From: Mucilaginibacter robiniae
GTDB lineage: Bacteria; Bacteroidota; Bacteroidia; Sphingobacteriales; Sphingobacteriaceae
Assembly (NCBI RefSeq): GCF_012849215.1
Contig: NZ_CP051682.1
Span: forward strand, 1,550,001-1,614,000
Direction: 5' to 3'
DNA length: 64,000 bases
Numbering within the stretch: position 1 is the first letter of the stretch; each line of letters opens with the position of its first letter. The notes beneath the pieces were generated by a model. That model was not told the DNA's origin, searched no databases, and saw only the letters and a program-made list of their open reading frames with translations. A program made the translations under genes and the position numbers. Positions 34,145-43,560 of this stretch are shown piece after piece.

Positions 34145-35434
34145 ATGGAGGGGCAAGCGCCTACAATCATCCTCATTTGTATCGGCCTGTTAATAGCCGA
34201 CTTTTATATTACTAACGGTTTACGGGGAGCGCTAAAAAAATGGCGTTTTCTGCAAAGTAAATCCTTTCTGGTAACGTACTGGGTTGTATCCATTCTGCTG
34301 GTCATTGGGCTGATAGCCGGTGTTTACTTTAAGTTTGGGTTAGGCATAAAAGGCGCCATTTTACTTTTGTTCTTCTTATTACTGGCTTGTAAGGCTTGTA
34401 TTTTACCTTTTATTGTGATAGATGATTTGCGCCGCTTAGCCATTTGGCTTAACCGGAAACGCTCAAAACCTGAATTAGTAAAAGCTTCAACAGATGACCA
34501 GCCAAAGCCTAACGCTATTCCACGTTCAGAATTTCTATTAAAAGCCGGTCTTTTAGCCGGGGCACTACCTTTTGCAAGCTTGGGTTATGGCATTATCAAT
34601 GGCGTATATGATTATCGGGTGAGATATTGCAATTTATACTTGCCCAATTTACCTAAGGTATTCGATGGCATTAAGCTGGGGCAGATATCAGACATTCATT
34701 CCGGTAGCTTTTATAATAAGAAAGCCGTAACTGGTGGTGTTGATTTATTGATGCGGGAAAAGCCTGACTTCATCTTCTTCACCGGGGATTTGGTTAATGC
34801 TATATCGAGCGAGATGCGCGACTACCAGGATATTTTTGCCAAGGTAAAAGCGCCTCTGGGCGTTTATTCCTCCTTAGGCAACCATGATTACGGCGATTAT
34901 GCCTGGTGGCCAGATGCAGCCGCCAAAAAGAAAAACATGGATGATCTCATAGCTACCCACAAAAATATGGGCTGGGATTTGCTGATGAATGAAAACCTCC
35001 GCTTGAAAGTAGATAATGAAGAAATTGGCATTTTAGGCGTAGAAAACTGGGGCCAGTTGAGCCGTTTCCCTAAATATGGCCGTATGGACTTGGCGGTGAA
35101 GAACACCGATGATTTACCGGTAAAGCTCCTACTCTCACATGACCCTTCACACTGGCGGGCACAGGTACTGCCGCAATATCCGCAAATTGATGTGATGTTT
35201 TCTGGCCATACGCATGGTATGCAGTTTGGCGTACGTACCGAACATTTTGAATGGAGCCCTATTGAGTTTGTGTATAAAGAATGGGCCGGGCTATACCGTG
35301 AAGGTGCGCAGCAAATCTATGTTAACGTAGGTTATGGCTTTTTAGGCTATCCGGGCCGTGTAGGCATCTTACCTGAGATTACCATATTTACCTTAAAGTC
35401 AGGCATCGATCCGGCATTAAAAAACAAAGTATAA
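34145..35434 (+). CDS. Membrane-anchored metallophosphoesterase (YkuE-like)
   Basis: From MEGQAPT it is 429 residues. Three to four N-terminal transmembrane helices (to ~100) and one more near 135-150 precede a calcineurin-like phosphoesterase domain. That domain has all metal motifs: GQISDIHSGSF, FTGDLVNA, LGNHDYGDY, LLLSHDPSHW and MFSGHTHGMQFG. This class cleaves phosphodiesters or lipid-linked pyrophosphates at the membrane; the substrate is unknown. The 30 extra residues from an upstream ATG at 34055 are not protein-like and were omitted. Confidence 0.86.
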   Translation: MEGQAPTIILICIGLLIADFYITNGLRGALKKWRFLQSKSFLVTYWVVSILLVIGLIAGVYFKFGLGIKGAILLLFFLLLACKACILPFIVIDDLRRLAIWLNRKRSKPELVKASTDDQPKPNAIPRSEFLLKAGLLAGALPFASLGYGIINGVYDYRVRYCNLYLPNLPKVFDGIKLGQISDIHSGSFYNKKAVTGGVDLLMREKPDFIFFTGDLVNAISSEMRDYQDIFAKVKAPLGVYSSLGNHDYGDYAWWPDAAAKKKNMDDLIATHKNMGWDLLMNENLRLKVDNEEIGILGVENWGQLSRFPKYGRMDLAVKNTDDLPVKLLLSHDPSHWRAQVLPQYPQIDVMFSGHTHGMQFGVRTEHFEWSPIEFVYKEWAGLYREGAQQIYVNVGYGFLGYPGRVGILPEITIFTLKSGIDPALKNKV

Positions 35435-35478
35435 TTTTTTTAAACAAAGAAAGGCTGCGTATCATTGCATGTATAACG

Positions 35479-36366
35479 ATGAAGAAAATACTGCAACCTG
35501 CCTTTGACTTTTTGCTGTTCAGCAATATCTTTATGGCACTGTGTGCAGTAGCACAGGGGCTGGTCACTTTTTACTTGATTGGGTCGCCACCAGTGTACCC
35601 GGTATTGGCTTTACTTTTCACTTCTACGCTAGGGTTATATAACTTCTGCATTCTTATTATTCGGCCTAAGCATCCTGAACAATCCCCTTACCAGCGCGTA
35701 CGTTGGTTTTTTGCTCGGCACCGGTTAATGATTAGTATTACTATTGTTGCCTTACTATCGTTAATCCCTTTATTCTTCTTACTCTCCCGAAATTCAGAGT
35801 TCTTGTTAATTTTTTTATCGGCCCTGTCCTTCGGCTATGGCTTGCCACTGTTTACCAGTGGTAAACGAAAATCAGGATTACGCCATATACCTGGCTTAAA
35901 ACCCTTGTTGATTACCTTGGTCTGGACATTGAGCTGCGTGTTGCTGCCAGTCCTGGAAGCTCATTATCAGCATCTGGATGGTATATCCACCAGAGATACC
36001 ATTATACTCATAGCCAAGCGCTTTATGTTTATAGCTGCTTTAACCGTGCCTTTTGATATTCGTGATTTATTTCAGGACCAGATAGCCGGACTTAAAACCA
36101 TACCCGTAGCCTTTGGAGAGAAAAAGGCTTATCTGTTTTGCCAGGTATTGTTAGCTGGTTATATTGTGCTACTCTTCCTGTTCAGAAACAATGGCTTTAA
36201 TGCTGATTTTTGGGCACTTACCCTTACGGCCTTATTAACCGGATGGCTTATTTTTAAATCAACCCGGGCGCGCGACGAATACTATTATTTCTTTTACCTG
36301 GATGGCGTGTTGATTTTGCAATACGTAGCCTTGTTAATCTTTAAAGCAATCAGCTATGGCATCTAA
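35479..36366 (+). CDS. UbiA-like membrane protein with only the second Asp motif
   Basis: A 295-residue protein with about eight transmembrane helices. The segment DIRDLFQDQIAGLKTIPVAF is the second aspartate-rich motif of UbiA prenyltransferases. The first motif, expected after helix 2, reads YNFCILIIRPKHPEQ and lacks its aspartates, so normal Mg-prenyl-diphosphate chemistry is doubtful. It may be a divergent prenyltransferase or a structural relative. Its 3' end overlaps the methyltransferase gene by 11 bases, so the two are probably coupled. Confidence 0.65.
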   Translation: MKKILQPAFDFLLFSNIFMALCAVAQGLVTFYLIGSPPVYPVLALLFTSTLGLYNFCILIIRPKHPEQSPYQRVRWFFARHRLMISITIVALLSLIPLFFLLSRNSEFLLIFLSALSFGYGLPLFTSGKRKSGLRHIPGLKPLLITLVWTLSCVLLPVLEAHYQHLDGISTRDTIILIAKRFMFIAALTVPFDIRDLFQDQIAGLKTIPVAFGEKKAYLFCQVLLAGYIVLLFLFRNNGFNADFWALTLTALLTGWLIFKSTRARDEYYYFFYLDGVLILQYVALLIFKAISYGI

Positions 36367-36985
36367 CTACCACAATGCCGCCTGGTTTTATGACCCACTA
36401 TCTTATCTCGTTTTCGGGAAGGCACAGGTTAAAGCACAAAACCATTATTTAACTCATATACCAGCCAACAGCCGCTTGTTAATTGTAGGTGGCGGAACGG
36501 GGCAGGTATTAGAGGCCCTAACCCAAATACACCCCAACGGCTTACATATTACGTATGTGGAAATAGCTTCCGGCATGGTAGCCAGAGCGAAGAAAAGAAA
36601 CTACGGCCAAAATCAGGTTGATTTTATAACGGCTGATATATCAGCCGTAAACTTTGGCAATGAATATTTTGATGTGGTGCTTACGGCTTTTCTGTTTGAT
36701 AATTTCAAAGAGCCTGCCTTACAAACTGTTTTCAGGCACATACACCAGCAACTTAAACTTACTGGTTTGTGGTTGAATACCGATTTTCAGCTTACAGGCC
36801 CGGTGTGGCAAAAATGGTTATTGAAAACCATGTACCTGTTTTTTAAAATTTTGTGCCGAATAGATACCACCAACTTACCAGATACGCGTACTTACTTTAT
36901 GAAGTACCATTATGACAAGTTAGCACAGAAAAGCTTTTATGGTCGGTTCATTTCGGCTTGGCTATACCAAAAACAGGCGCTATAA
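36356..36985 (+). CDS. SAM-dependent methyltransferase (class I)
   Basis: A 209-residue protein with the Rossmann-type SAM site: LLIVGGGTGQVLEAL (motif I), ITYVEIASGMVARAKK (motif II acidic residue), VDFITADISAVNF and VVLTAFLFDNFKE. The acceptor is not determined. The start ATG lies within the UbiA-like gene (11-base overlap), hinting that it acts on a membrane or quinone-like substrate. The stop codon is in the loop of the shared terminator hairpin. Confidence 0.82.
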   Translation: MASNYHNAAWFYDPLSYLVFGKAQVKAQNHYLTHIPANSRLLIVGGGTGQVLEALTQIHPNGLHITYVEIASGMVARAKKRNYGQNQVDFITADISAVNFGNEYFDVVLTAFLFDNFKEPALQTVFRHIHQQLKLTGLWLNTDFQLTGPVWQKWLLKTMYLFFKILCRIDTTNLPDTRTYFMKYHYDKLAQKSFYGRFISAWLYQKQAL

Positions 36986-36995
36986 GCGCCTGTTT
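36971..36995. terminator. Hairpin terminator overlapping the methyltransferase stop
   Basis: AAACAGGCGC and GCGCCTGTTT pair around TATAA; the TAA stop (36983-36985) is in the loop. It lies between convergent genes (response regulator gene at 37002). Confidence 0.75.
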
Positions 36996-37001
36996 GAATT
37001 G

Positions 37002-37694
37002 TTACTCGTACACAAATTTGTACCCTACCCCGCGTACCGTTTGTAGAAACTGCGGAGAATCAGGGTTGCTTTCAATCTTTTTACGCAAACGCACAATATG
37101 CATATCCAGCGTGCGGGTGTTTACATCGGCATTGTAGCCCCACACTTCCATCATCAGCTCTTCGCGGTTAATTACCTTGTTTTTATTTTTCAGGAAATAT
37201 AGTAAAATGCGGTTCTCCAAAATGGTTAACTCCACTTTTCGGCCACTCTTAATCAGCAAGTGCGTGTTGGGGTGGTGCTCCATATCGGCAAACCGATACA
37301 CTTCTGATTTTTCGTTGCTATTAAGCGAAAACTTAATTTTATTATCAATCATGGCCACCAGCACATCCATATTGAAGGGTTTGGTGATATAATCAGATAC
37401 ACCAAAGTTGTAAGCTTCAATCTTGTCTATATCCTGTGCTTTAGCCGTCATCATGATCACTAGCTTATCAAAACCTTGCTCACGAATCTCCGCGCACACC
37501 TCCGACCCCTGCTTACCAGGCAGCATCCAGTCCAGCAAAACAATATCGGGCTGGTTTTCTAATATTACCTTTTCGGCCTCAATACCGTTGGCGGCTTCCA
37601 GTACTTTATACCCTTCGGTTTCCAAACGTTCGGCTACTAAAAAGCGCAGATTTTCGTCGTCTTCTACCAGTGCTATTTTAATTTCTGTGTTCAT
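37002..37694 (-). CDS. OmpR-family response regulator
   Basis: A 230-residue transcription factor. The receiver domain has the acidic pair at 11-13 (VEDDENLRF), phosphoacceptor Asp55 (VLLDWMLPGKQG) and the conserved Lys in YITKPFNMDVL. The winged-helix DNA-binding domain follows (REELMMEVWGYNADVNTRTL, then DMHIVRLRKKIESN) and ends VRGVGYKFVYE. It is the downstream partner of the histidine kinase (3-base gap) and resembles the RprY type. The regulon is unknown. Confidence 0.93.
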   Translation of the reverse strand: MNTEIKIALVEDDENLRFLVAERLETEGYKVLEAANGIEAEKVILENQPDIVLLDWMLPGKQGSEVCAEIREQGFDKLVIMMTAKAQDIDKIEAYNFGVSDYITKPFNMDVLVAMIDNKIKFSLNSNEKSEVYRFADMEHHPNTHLLIKSGRKVELTILENRILLYFLKNKNKVINREELMMEVWGYNADVNTRTLDMHIVRLRKKIESNPDSPQFLQTVRGVGYKFVYE

Positions 37695-37697
37695 GTT

Positions 37698-39341
37698 TTA
37701 ACTTTCGTAAGGCAGTGTTATCATAAATTCAGTGCCCTCATTCAGCTTACTTTTTACGGTTATGTCTCCGTTCATAAAGTTAACCAGTTCTTTGCAAAAA
37801 GCCAAGCCCAAGCCTACGCTTCCATTTTGGTTATATTGGTTTTCTATGCGGTAAAACTTTTTAAAGATATTATTTATTTCGTTTTTCGGAATACCTATGC
37901 CCTTATCGGCAAACGAGAATAAAATATTACGCCTTTCATGAGTAATGGTGATATGCAACTCTTTACGGTCGGGGTTAGAGTATTTATAAGCATTCTCAAT
38001 CATGTTCTGAAATATACTGCCTAATAACACCGGATCGGTGTAAAAGTTGTACACGCTGCTTACTTCGTAACTCAGTTTAAAGTTCGGATATTTAATGCTG
38101 AACGTGTCTATATACTTCTTAACAAAATTTTCCAGGTGTATTTCTTCCTTATGCAGTTTGATGGAGCGGTTTTCAATCTGCGTAAAGGAAAGCAGCTTGT
38201 TCATCAGATCATTCAGCTTGTCAGCTTCTTCATCCAGAATGCGACCGTAATGCTTGCGCTGCCTTTCGGTAAGCTCCCCTTCACCCCGTAAATTAGAGCC
38301 CGCAATTTTAATAACACTTACCGGCGTTTTAAACTCATGCGTAAAGTTGTTAATGAAATCATATTGCAGCTTAAACAACTTCATATTTACGCTCAAGTTA
38401 CGGTAAATGAGCCAGCCTATGGTTACCAGAAATATATAAATTAGTAATACAATAGCTGCAGTAGGCATAAAGCGATGGTTGGTTTCAGCTACCAAATGAT
38501 TTTTCTCTGATTGAAAATACAGCTTATAATCAGCAAAAGCACCTGGAAAAGCAACTTCTGTAGCTGTTAACTTAGGGTCCTCATTCAATGGGTCATATAC
38601 AATGGGCTGAATAGAGATTTGCTGATATAGCTCAGGATGAGTATTTTTTATTTTTAAAGAGTTAGGATTCAGCAAGAAAGTCATCATGTTTTGCTTATAC
38701 AATGATGCTGGCTTACCGGTTACTTGCATAATCCGATAACTTTTAATCTCTTCCCGACTAGGAATATTTAGGTAACTGATTTTATCTGGCTTTACGTCAT
38801 AAAAAGCCTTATAAATTTCATCTTGGTTGGGTATGCGTGAGGTATCAGCTGTAGTGATATAGTTGTTAAACTTGGCAGCAACAGAGGTAAAATCATCATT
38901 GGCAACTGTTGCGGGTCTACGTTGTCCTTGCAGCGTCCCGCCCTTTACCGAATATTGGTAAACACGATTAACAGCTGTAGCCAAATCAGTGCTTTGTAGC
39001 TGGCTATGGGGTTTGCTGCCGATGGTAATAACCCGGAACACAATCTGCTTAACAAACGGATAATCTTTAAAAACAGAATCCGAGTAATTTGCAGCAGATG
39101 CAGAATCCAAGAAGCCCTGATACGAAGTAATTTCGGGTATACGGTTTTGAAAAAAATCGTTGTAAGGCTTAATGGTTTGCTCCAGCACACTGATTTTGCG
39201 GAAATTAAATTCATTTTCCACATTGCGAACGGTTAAACGATACGCAATAATTAAGGCAATAATGAGGGTAACTGATATTAAAACCAGAAATGCCGTAATA
39301 AGCACAAAGTTTTTATGATATCCTTGCTGATGTGCTTTCAT
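37698..39341 (-). CDS. Membrane sensor histidine kinase
   Basis: A 547-residue protein. Two transmembrane helices (~13-34 and ~296-318) bracket a periplasmic domain of about 260 residues with no recognised fold. The kinase core has the phosphorylated His335 in NFTHEFKTPVSVI, the N box MIENAYKYSN, G1 DKGIGIPKNE, the F box and G2 GSVGLGLAF. It lies between the S9-like lipoprotein (17 bases) and the response regulator (3 bases), all on one strand. The large periplasmic domain could read a signal from, or bind, that lipoprotein (inference). Confidence 0.92.
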   Translation of the reverse strand: MKAHQQGYHKNFVLITAFLVLISVTLIIALIIAYRLTVRNVENEFNFRKISVLEQTIKPYNDFFQNRIPEITSYQGFLDSASAANYSDSVFKDYPFVKQIVFRVITIGSKPHSQLQSTDLATAVNRVYQYSVKGGTLQGQRRPATVANDDFTSVAAKFNNYITTADTSRIPNQDEIYKAFYDVKPDKISYLNIPSREEIKSYRIMQVTGKPASLYKQNMMTFLLNPNSLKIKNTHPELYQQISIQPIVYDPLNEDPKLTATEVAFPGAFADYKLYFQSEKNHLVAETNHRFMPTAAIVLLIYIFLVTIGWLIYRNLSVNMKLFKLQYDFINNFTHEFKTPVSVIKIAGSNLRGEGELTERQRKHYGRILDEEADKLNDLMNKLLSFTQIENRSIKLHKEEIHLENFVKKYIDTFSIKYPNFKLSYEVSSVYNFYTDPVLLGSIFQNMIENAYKYSNPDRKELHITITHERRNILFSFADKGIGIPKNEINNIFKKFYRIENQYNQNGSVGLGLAFCKELVNFMNGDITVKSKLNEGTEFMITLPYES

Positions 39342-39358
39342 ATAAGCCGGCGTTAAAG

Positions 39359-41260
39359 CTATCGTTTAACTTTCAAATGGGCATTTAAAAATCTTTCAAT
39401 CTGTGCGTACATCTCCATACGATTACGCTCATTTTTAAAGTAAGTACGTTCGTTATCTTTTAAAACATAAGTTACTGAATCGCCATGGTTTCTGAGCTCG
39501 CGCACAAACTGGTTTAGCTCGCTAATGTTGGCGCTAGGGTCTTTAGCGCCTTGAAAGATTAGTAAAGGTGCCTTAATTTTATCAGCATGAAACACCGGCG
39601 AAATAGCTCGCAGCTGGTTAGCATCCGTTTCCGGGTTACCCACCATTTCATAGTTCATTTGCAGATAGGGTTTAAAAAACGGTGGGCCATGCTTAAAGTA
39701 AGTAAAAAAGTTAATTAACCCGTATTGTACAATGGCACAGTTATAAAGTTCCGGATGGAAAGATACACCATATAGTGCCGAAAAGCCGCCAAAGCCACCG
39801 CCGAAAATAGCTATTCGTTTCGGATCAGCAGTTCTTCGTGTAATCAGCCACTTTACGCCATCAGTAATATCATCCTGTATTTTGCCACCTACCTGCTTAA
39901 ACCCGGCACTTTTAAATGCCTTACCATACCCGGTTGATCCCCGGTAGTTTACCTGAAAAACAGCGTATCCCCTATTGGCTAAAAACTGAACATCGGCACT
40001 ATACCCCCAATTATTACGGCCCCACGGGCTATTATACGGTCCATTGTGCGGCATAACCACTACCGGCAAGTTGGTTTTATTGTTACCTCGTGGCAGGGTT
40101 AAGTACCCGTTAATCAGCATACCATCCGATGCCTTAAAGGCAACAGGCTGCATTGAACATAACTCATCAGGGTTGATGCTGGCATTCAGGTTGCCCAACT
40201 CGGTTAGCTTGCCTGTATTGCTTTCATAAAGGTAATACGTGCCTGGGTTACGGTCGGTATAAGTATCAATAATAAACTTCTTTTCGGCACTATCACGCCC
40301 TACAAAACGAATAACGCCGCCATTCAGATGCTTTTTAATATCCTGGTAAATGCGTTTAGCACTTGTATCGAGGTAAAACTTGTGAGGTTTAGCATCTTCC
40401 CAACCTGCATATTCAATACAACTTTTTTTAGAAGAATACCCTACTTCCAGTATATCGGCCTTATTACCGGCATACACAGTTTTTACTTCTTTACCGTTTT
40501 CCGCATTAATTTCAACCACAGCCATCTTATCGCGGTTTACGTTAGATAAGGCATAGAAATTAGCCCCCTTACCGGTAAAAACAATCGGGATAACGGAGTT
40601 TTTAAAATTATTTTTGATGATAGGTCTGAATGCTCCGCTTTCGGTAGCGCGGTACAAAATGGTTTCATCCACCCCATCCGAAGCTTTGGCTAAACGAATT
40701 TTACCGTCATCATCAGGGTACCACTCAATGATATTGCCTGGGTTTTGCAAATAAAGCTTCAAATTGCCGGTTTTGATATTTAACTGATAAACATCAAACT
40801 TGGCCGAATCACGCTTATTAGAAGTAATAGTGATAATATCAGGCTGATTTCTGCTGCAATTCAGCAAGCGCATGCGCACCTTGGCTTCATTCAGTAAGTT
40901 GCGCAAGTGCAAGGTATTTACATCCAGCGCATACATTTTAAATTTATCCTGCGTAATGATATCCTGTACAAAAACCAATTGATTATTGTACGTCCAGAAA
41001 TAATCACGTACCGGGTAATCACTAAATGAGGTAGCCATGGTTTCTTTACCATCTGCTAAGGATTGAATAAACAGGTTTTGCTTATCTTTATAGGGTTTCA
41101 GATACGAAACGTATTTACCATCAGGCGATATTTTGAAAAAGCTTTTCTCCGGCGTTTTGAAGAAATCCCGTACAGGTATTTGCCTTTCGGCTGGTGTATG
41201 GCACCCTAACCATACAGGAATAACAGCGAAGAAAAGTATGAACTTTAAACGGTTTAACAT
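39359..41260 (-). CDS. S9-family (prolyl oligopeptidase-like) lipoprotein lacking catalytic Ser and His
   Basis: From the ATG at 41260 it has 633 residues: lipobox WLGC (Cys20), an N-terminal beta-propeller to ~380 (KISPDGKYVSYLKPYKD), and a C-terminal alpha/beta-hydrolase part with VFQVNYRGSTGYGKAF. The nucleophile elbow reads IFGGGFGGFSALYG: the Ser of the usual GxSxGG is Gly489 (GGC, one transition from AGC). The usual EGHGF histidine region reads ERTYF, with Thr606 in place of His. Asp in QGAKDP is kept. It is therefore very likely inactive as a peptidase. It heads the histidine kinase/response regulator operon. A 36-residue longer start was rejected because it would bury the signal. Confidence 0.85.
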   Translation of the reverse strand: MLNRLKFILFFAVIPVWLGCHTPAERQIPVRDFFKTPEKSFFKISPDGKYVSYLKPYKDKQNLFIQSLADGKETMATSFSDYPVRDYFWTYNNQLVFVQDIITQDKFKMYALDVNTLHLRNLLNEAKVRMRLLNCSRNQPDIITITSNKRDSAKFDVYQLNIKTGNLKLYLQNPGNIIEWYPDDDGKIRLAKASDGVDETILYRATESGAFRPIIKNNFKNSVIPIVFTGKGANFYALSNVNRDKMAVVEINAENGKEVKTVYAGNKADILEVGYSSKKSCIEYAGWEDAKPHKFYLDTSAKRIYQDIKKHLNGGVIRFVGRDSAEKKFIIDTYTDRNPGTYYLYESNTGKLTELGNLNASINPDELCSMQPVAFKASDGMLINGYLTLPRGNNKTNLPVVVMPHNGPYNSPWGRNNWGYSADVQFLANRGYAVFQVNYRGSTGYGKAFKSAGFKQVGGKIQDDITDGVKWLITRRTADPKRIAIFGGGFGGFSALYGVSFHPELYNCAIVQYGLINFFTYFKHGPPFFKPYLQMNYEMVGNPETDANQLRAISPVFHADKIKAPLLIFQGAKDPSANISELNQFVRELRNHGDSVTYVLKDNERTYFKNERNRMEMYAQIERFLNAHLKVKR

Positions 41261-41419
41261 GATATAGCTAGCACACCCCTTTACTTTTAAAAATCTCAAA
41301 GTAGAGAATTTTAAATTAGTGAAGCGCAATGTCACTACAATTTTACCCGTTGTAAATAAACTAAACACTTAGTAAACAGGCTAATTATAGCTATGTTTAA
41401 AGATGTATTTTTTAACCGA

Positions 41420-43237
41420 ATGAAGCATATACTTTTATGTTTGGCCATTTGCCTGATTAGTGTAACTGCCTTACGGGCACAAAACAGCGATTTACAACTA
41501 GCGCATCAGTTTACCATAAATGGTGAGGAGCAAAAGGCACTGGATATTTATCAAAAACTCTATAAACAGGACAATGATAACTATTATAGCTATTATCTGA
41601 ACAGCTTGCTTAACCTGAAAAAGTATGATGAGGCAGAAAGCATTACCAAAAAGCAATTGCGCAAGCATCCGCAAGATAATCAGTATGCCGTGGCTTTAGG
41701 CCGCATTTATACACAGCAAGGCCATGCTGATAAGGCCAATGCGGTTTACGATGATTTATTAAAAAGCCTGCCGCCCGACCAGAATGCCATTGCCAACTTG
41801 GCTACCCAGTTTTATCAGGCCGAAAATGTAGATTATGCCATTAAGATATTTCAGCAGGGCCGTAAGCTGCTGCACAACAATATGGTATTTTCTATGGAAC
41901 TGATTAGTTTGTATCGTTACAAGCGCGACAAGGCTGCACTAACTGAAGAATACCTGAATTATCTGCCTGAAAACCCTATGTACATGAATCAGGCCGAAAG
42001 CACACTAGCATCGGTATATGAAGGGGAAGCAGATTATAATGTATTACGCATGAGTTTGCTAAAGCATATTCAAAAAGATCCGCAACAGCTGGTTTATACG
42101 CGTTTACTTACCTGGATGTACCTTCAGCAAAAAGAGTATGACCAAGCGCTTAATCAAGTTTTGGCTATAGACAGGCGCCTGAAAACTAGCGATGGTAATG
42201 ATATTTATGAACTATGCCGCACACTGACCGATAACCAGGCTTATGACGAGGCTATACGGGGTTATGAATATTTGCTTACTAAATATACTAAAGGCGATGA
42301 GCTATACATTCCTTCAAAAATTGAATTATTAAATACCCGTAGCCTGAAAATCACCTCCGGTAAATATCAACCAGCTGATTTACTGCTTTTAGAAAAAGAC
42401 TATAATGATTTATTGAACGAGTTTGGACGTACTGCCAGTACCGTGTTTGCTATGCAAAAACTAGCTAATCTGGAAGCTTTTAAGTTGCACAAGCTTAATG
42501 AGGCTCAGCATTTACTGGAACAGGCTATTGCCATTCCTAATATACGGCCACAACTATTGGCAGGTTGCAAATTAGATTTAGGCGACGTTTATTTAATGAA
42601 CAATCAGCCTTGGGAAGCTACCCTTATTTACAGCCAGGTAGAAAAGGCTTATCCAGGCACTTCTATGGCGCAAGATGCTAATTACCGGAATGCCAAGCTG
42701 GCTTATTATACCGGTGATTTTACCTGGGCTAAAGGTCAGCTCAACGTGTTAAAAGCAGCTACCTCGCAGTTAATTGCTAACGATGCCTTAAACTTATCAC
42801 TACTCATTAGCGATAACATTGTAGCGGATACTACCGGTGCTGCGCTGAAAATGTATGCCCGTGCCGATTTACTTATATTTAAAGAAGAACCCGAAAAAGC
42901 GCTATTGACATTAGATAGTATTGATAAGAAGTTTCCGAGCAATACCTTAGTTGATGATATCTTAATGGCTAAAGCTCGTATTTTGATTCAGCAGAAGAAT
43001 TATACAGCGGCTATAATGCCTTTAAAAACTATTAGCGAAGAGCACAAATTTGATTTATGGGCTGATGATGCGGTATATATGCTGGGCGATGTTTACGAAA
43101 ACCAGCTGCATGATAATGCAACCGCCAAAACTTACTACCAGAAAATTATAACCGATTACCCAGGTAGTATTTGGATTGGAGAGGCACGTAAACATTTCAG
43201 AATATTACGGGGCGACAGACCAGATACTTCATCATAA
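41420..43237 (+). CDS. Secreted TPR-repeat protein
   Basis: From the ATG at 41420 it has 605 residues with a signal peptide (MKHILLCLAICLISVTALRA). The rest is tandem TPR-like helices: EEQKALDIYQKLYKQDNDNY and AVALGRIYTQQGHADKANAV early, then DDAVYMLGDVYENQL and AKTYYQKIITDYPGS near the end. The function is unknown; such proteins scaffold envelope complexes in this phylum. The short in-frame upstream ATG (41393) would place polar residues before the signal and was not used. DUF4286 and rmlC follow on the same strand. Confidence 0.8.
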   Translation: MKHILLCLAICLISVTALRAQNSDLQLAHQFTINGEEQKALDIYQKLYKQDNDNYYSYYLNSLLNLKKYDEAESITKKQLRKHPQDNQYAVALGRIYTQQGHADKANAVYDDLLKSLPPDQNAIANLATQFYQAENVDYAIKIFQQGRKLLHNNMVFSMELISLYRYKRDKAALTEEYLNYLPENPMYMNQAESTLASVYEGEADYNVLRMSLLKHIQKDPQQLVYTRLLTWMYLQQKEYDQALNQVLAIDRRLKTSDGNDIYELCRTLTDNQAYDEAIRGYEYLLTKYTKGDELYIPSKIELLNTRSLKITSGKYQPADLLLLEKDYNDLLNEFGRTASTVFAMQKLANLEAFKLHKLNEAQHLLEQAIAIPNIRPQLLAGCKLDLGDVYLMNNQPWEATLIYSQVEKAYPGTSMAQDANYRNAKLAYYTGDFTWAKGQLNVLKAATSQLIANDALNLSLLISDNIVADTTGAALKMYARADLLIFKEEPEKALLTLDSIDKKFPSNTLVDDILMAKARILIQQKNYTAAIMPLKTISEEHKFDLWADDAVYMLGDVYENQLHDNATAKTYYQKIITDYPGSIWIGEARKHFRILRGDRPDTSS

Positions 43238-43241
43238 TTTA

Positions 43242-43249
43242 TAATTTTG
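43242..43249 (+). promoter_or_regulatory. Promoter element of the DUF4286 gene (TAATTTTG)
   Basis: An exact TAnnTTTG match ending 7 bases before the ATG at 43256, overlapping the end of the intergenic gap. Transcription would start at the start codon. Confidence 0.5.
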
Positions 43250-43255
43250 CTGTAC

Positions 43256-43558
43256 ATGATTATTTATAACGAAACCTTTGTGATAGATGATACCATTGAA
43301 CAGGAATGGCTGCAATGGATACAAAAGGAACATATACCCGCAGTTTTAGCTACCGGGCTCTTTGATAATCATCAGATTTTAGCCGTGCTGGATTCACCTA
43401 ACGAAGGAGCCACTTACTGTATTCAATACATGACAGATGATATTAACAAATATCATCAATTTAGCAGCACCCATGTGCATCGGTTACATACCTTACACAA
43501 TCAGCAGTTTGAAAATCGATTTGTGTTGTTCAACAGCTTGATGAAAACGATAAACTAA
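43256..43558 (+). CDS. DUF4286 family protein
   Basis: A 100-residue cytoplasmic protein beginning MIIYNETFVIDDTIEQEW. The pattern WLQWIQKEHIPAVLATGLF and YCIQYMTDDINKYHQF fits the DUF4286 family, a ferredoxin-like fold of unknown function that is common in Bacteroidota. The frame is open a little further upstream (from a TTG at 43247), but the promoter element at 43242-43249 favours this ATG. The stop is 2 bases before rmlC. Confidence 0.8.
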   Translation: MIIYNETFVIDDTIEQEWLQWIQKEHIPAVLATGLFDNHQILAVLDSPNEGATYCIQYMTDDINKYHQFSSTHVHRLHTLHNQQFENRFVLFNSLMKTIN

Positions 43559-43560
43559 AA

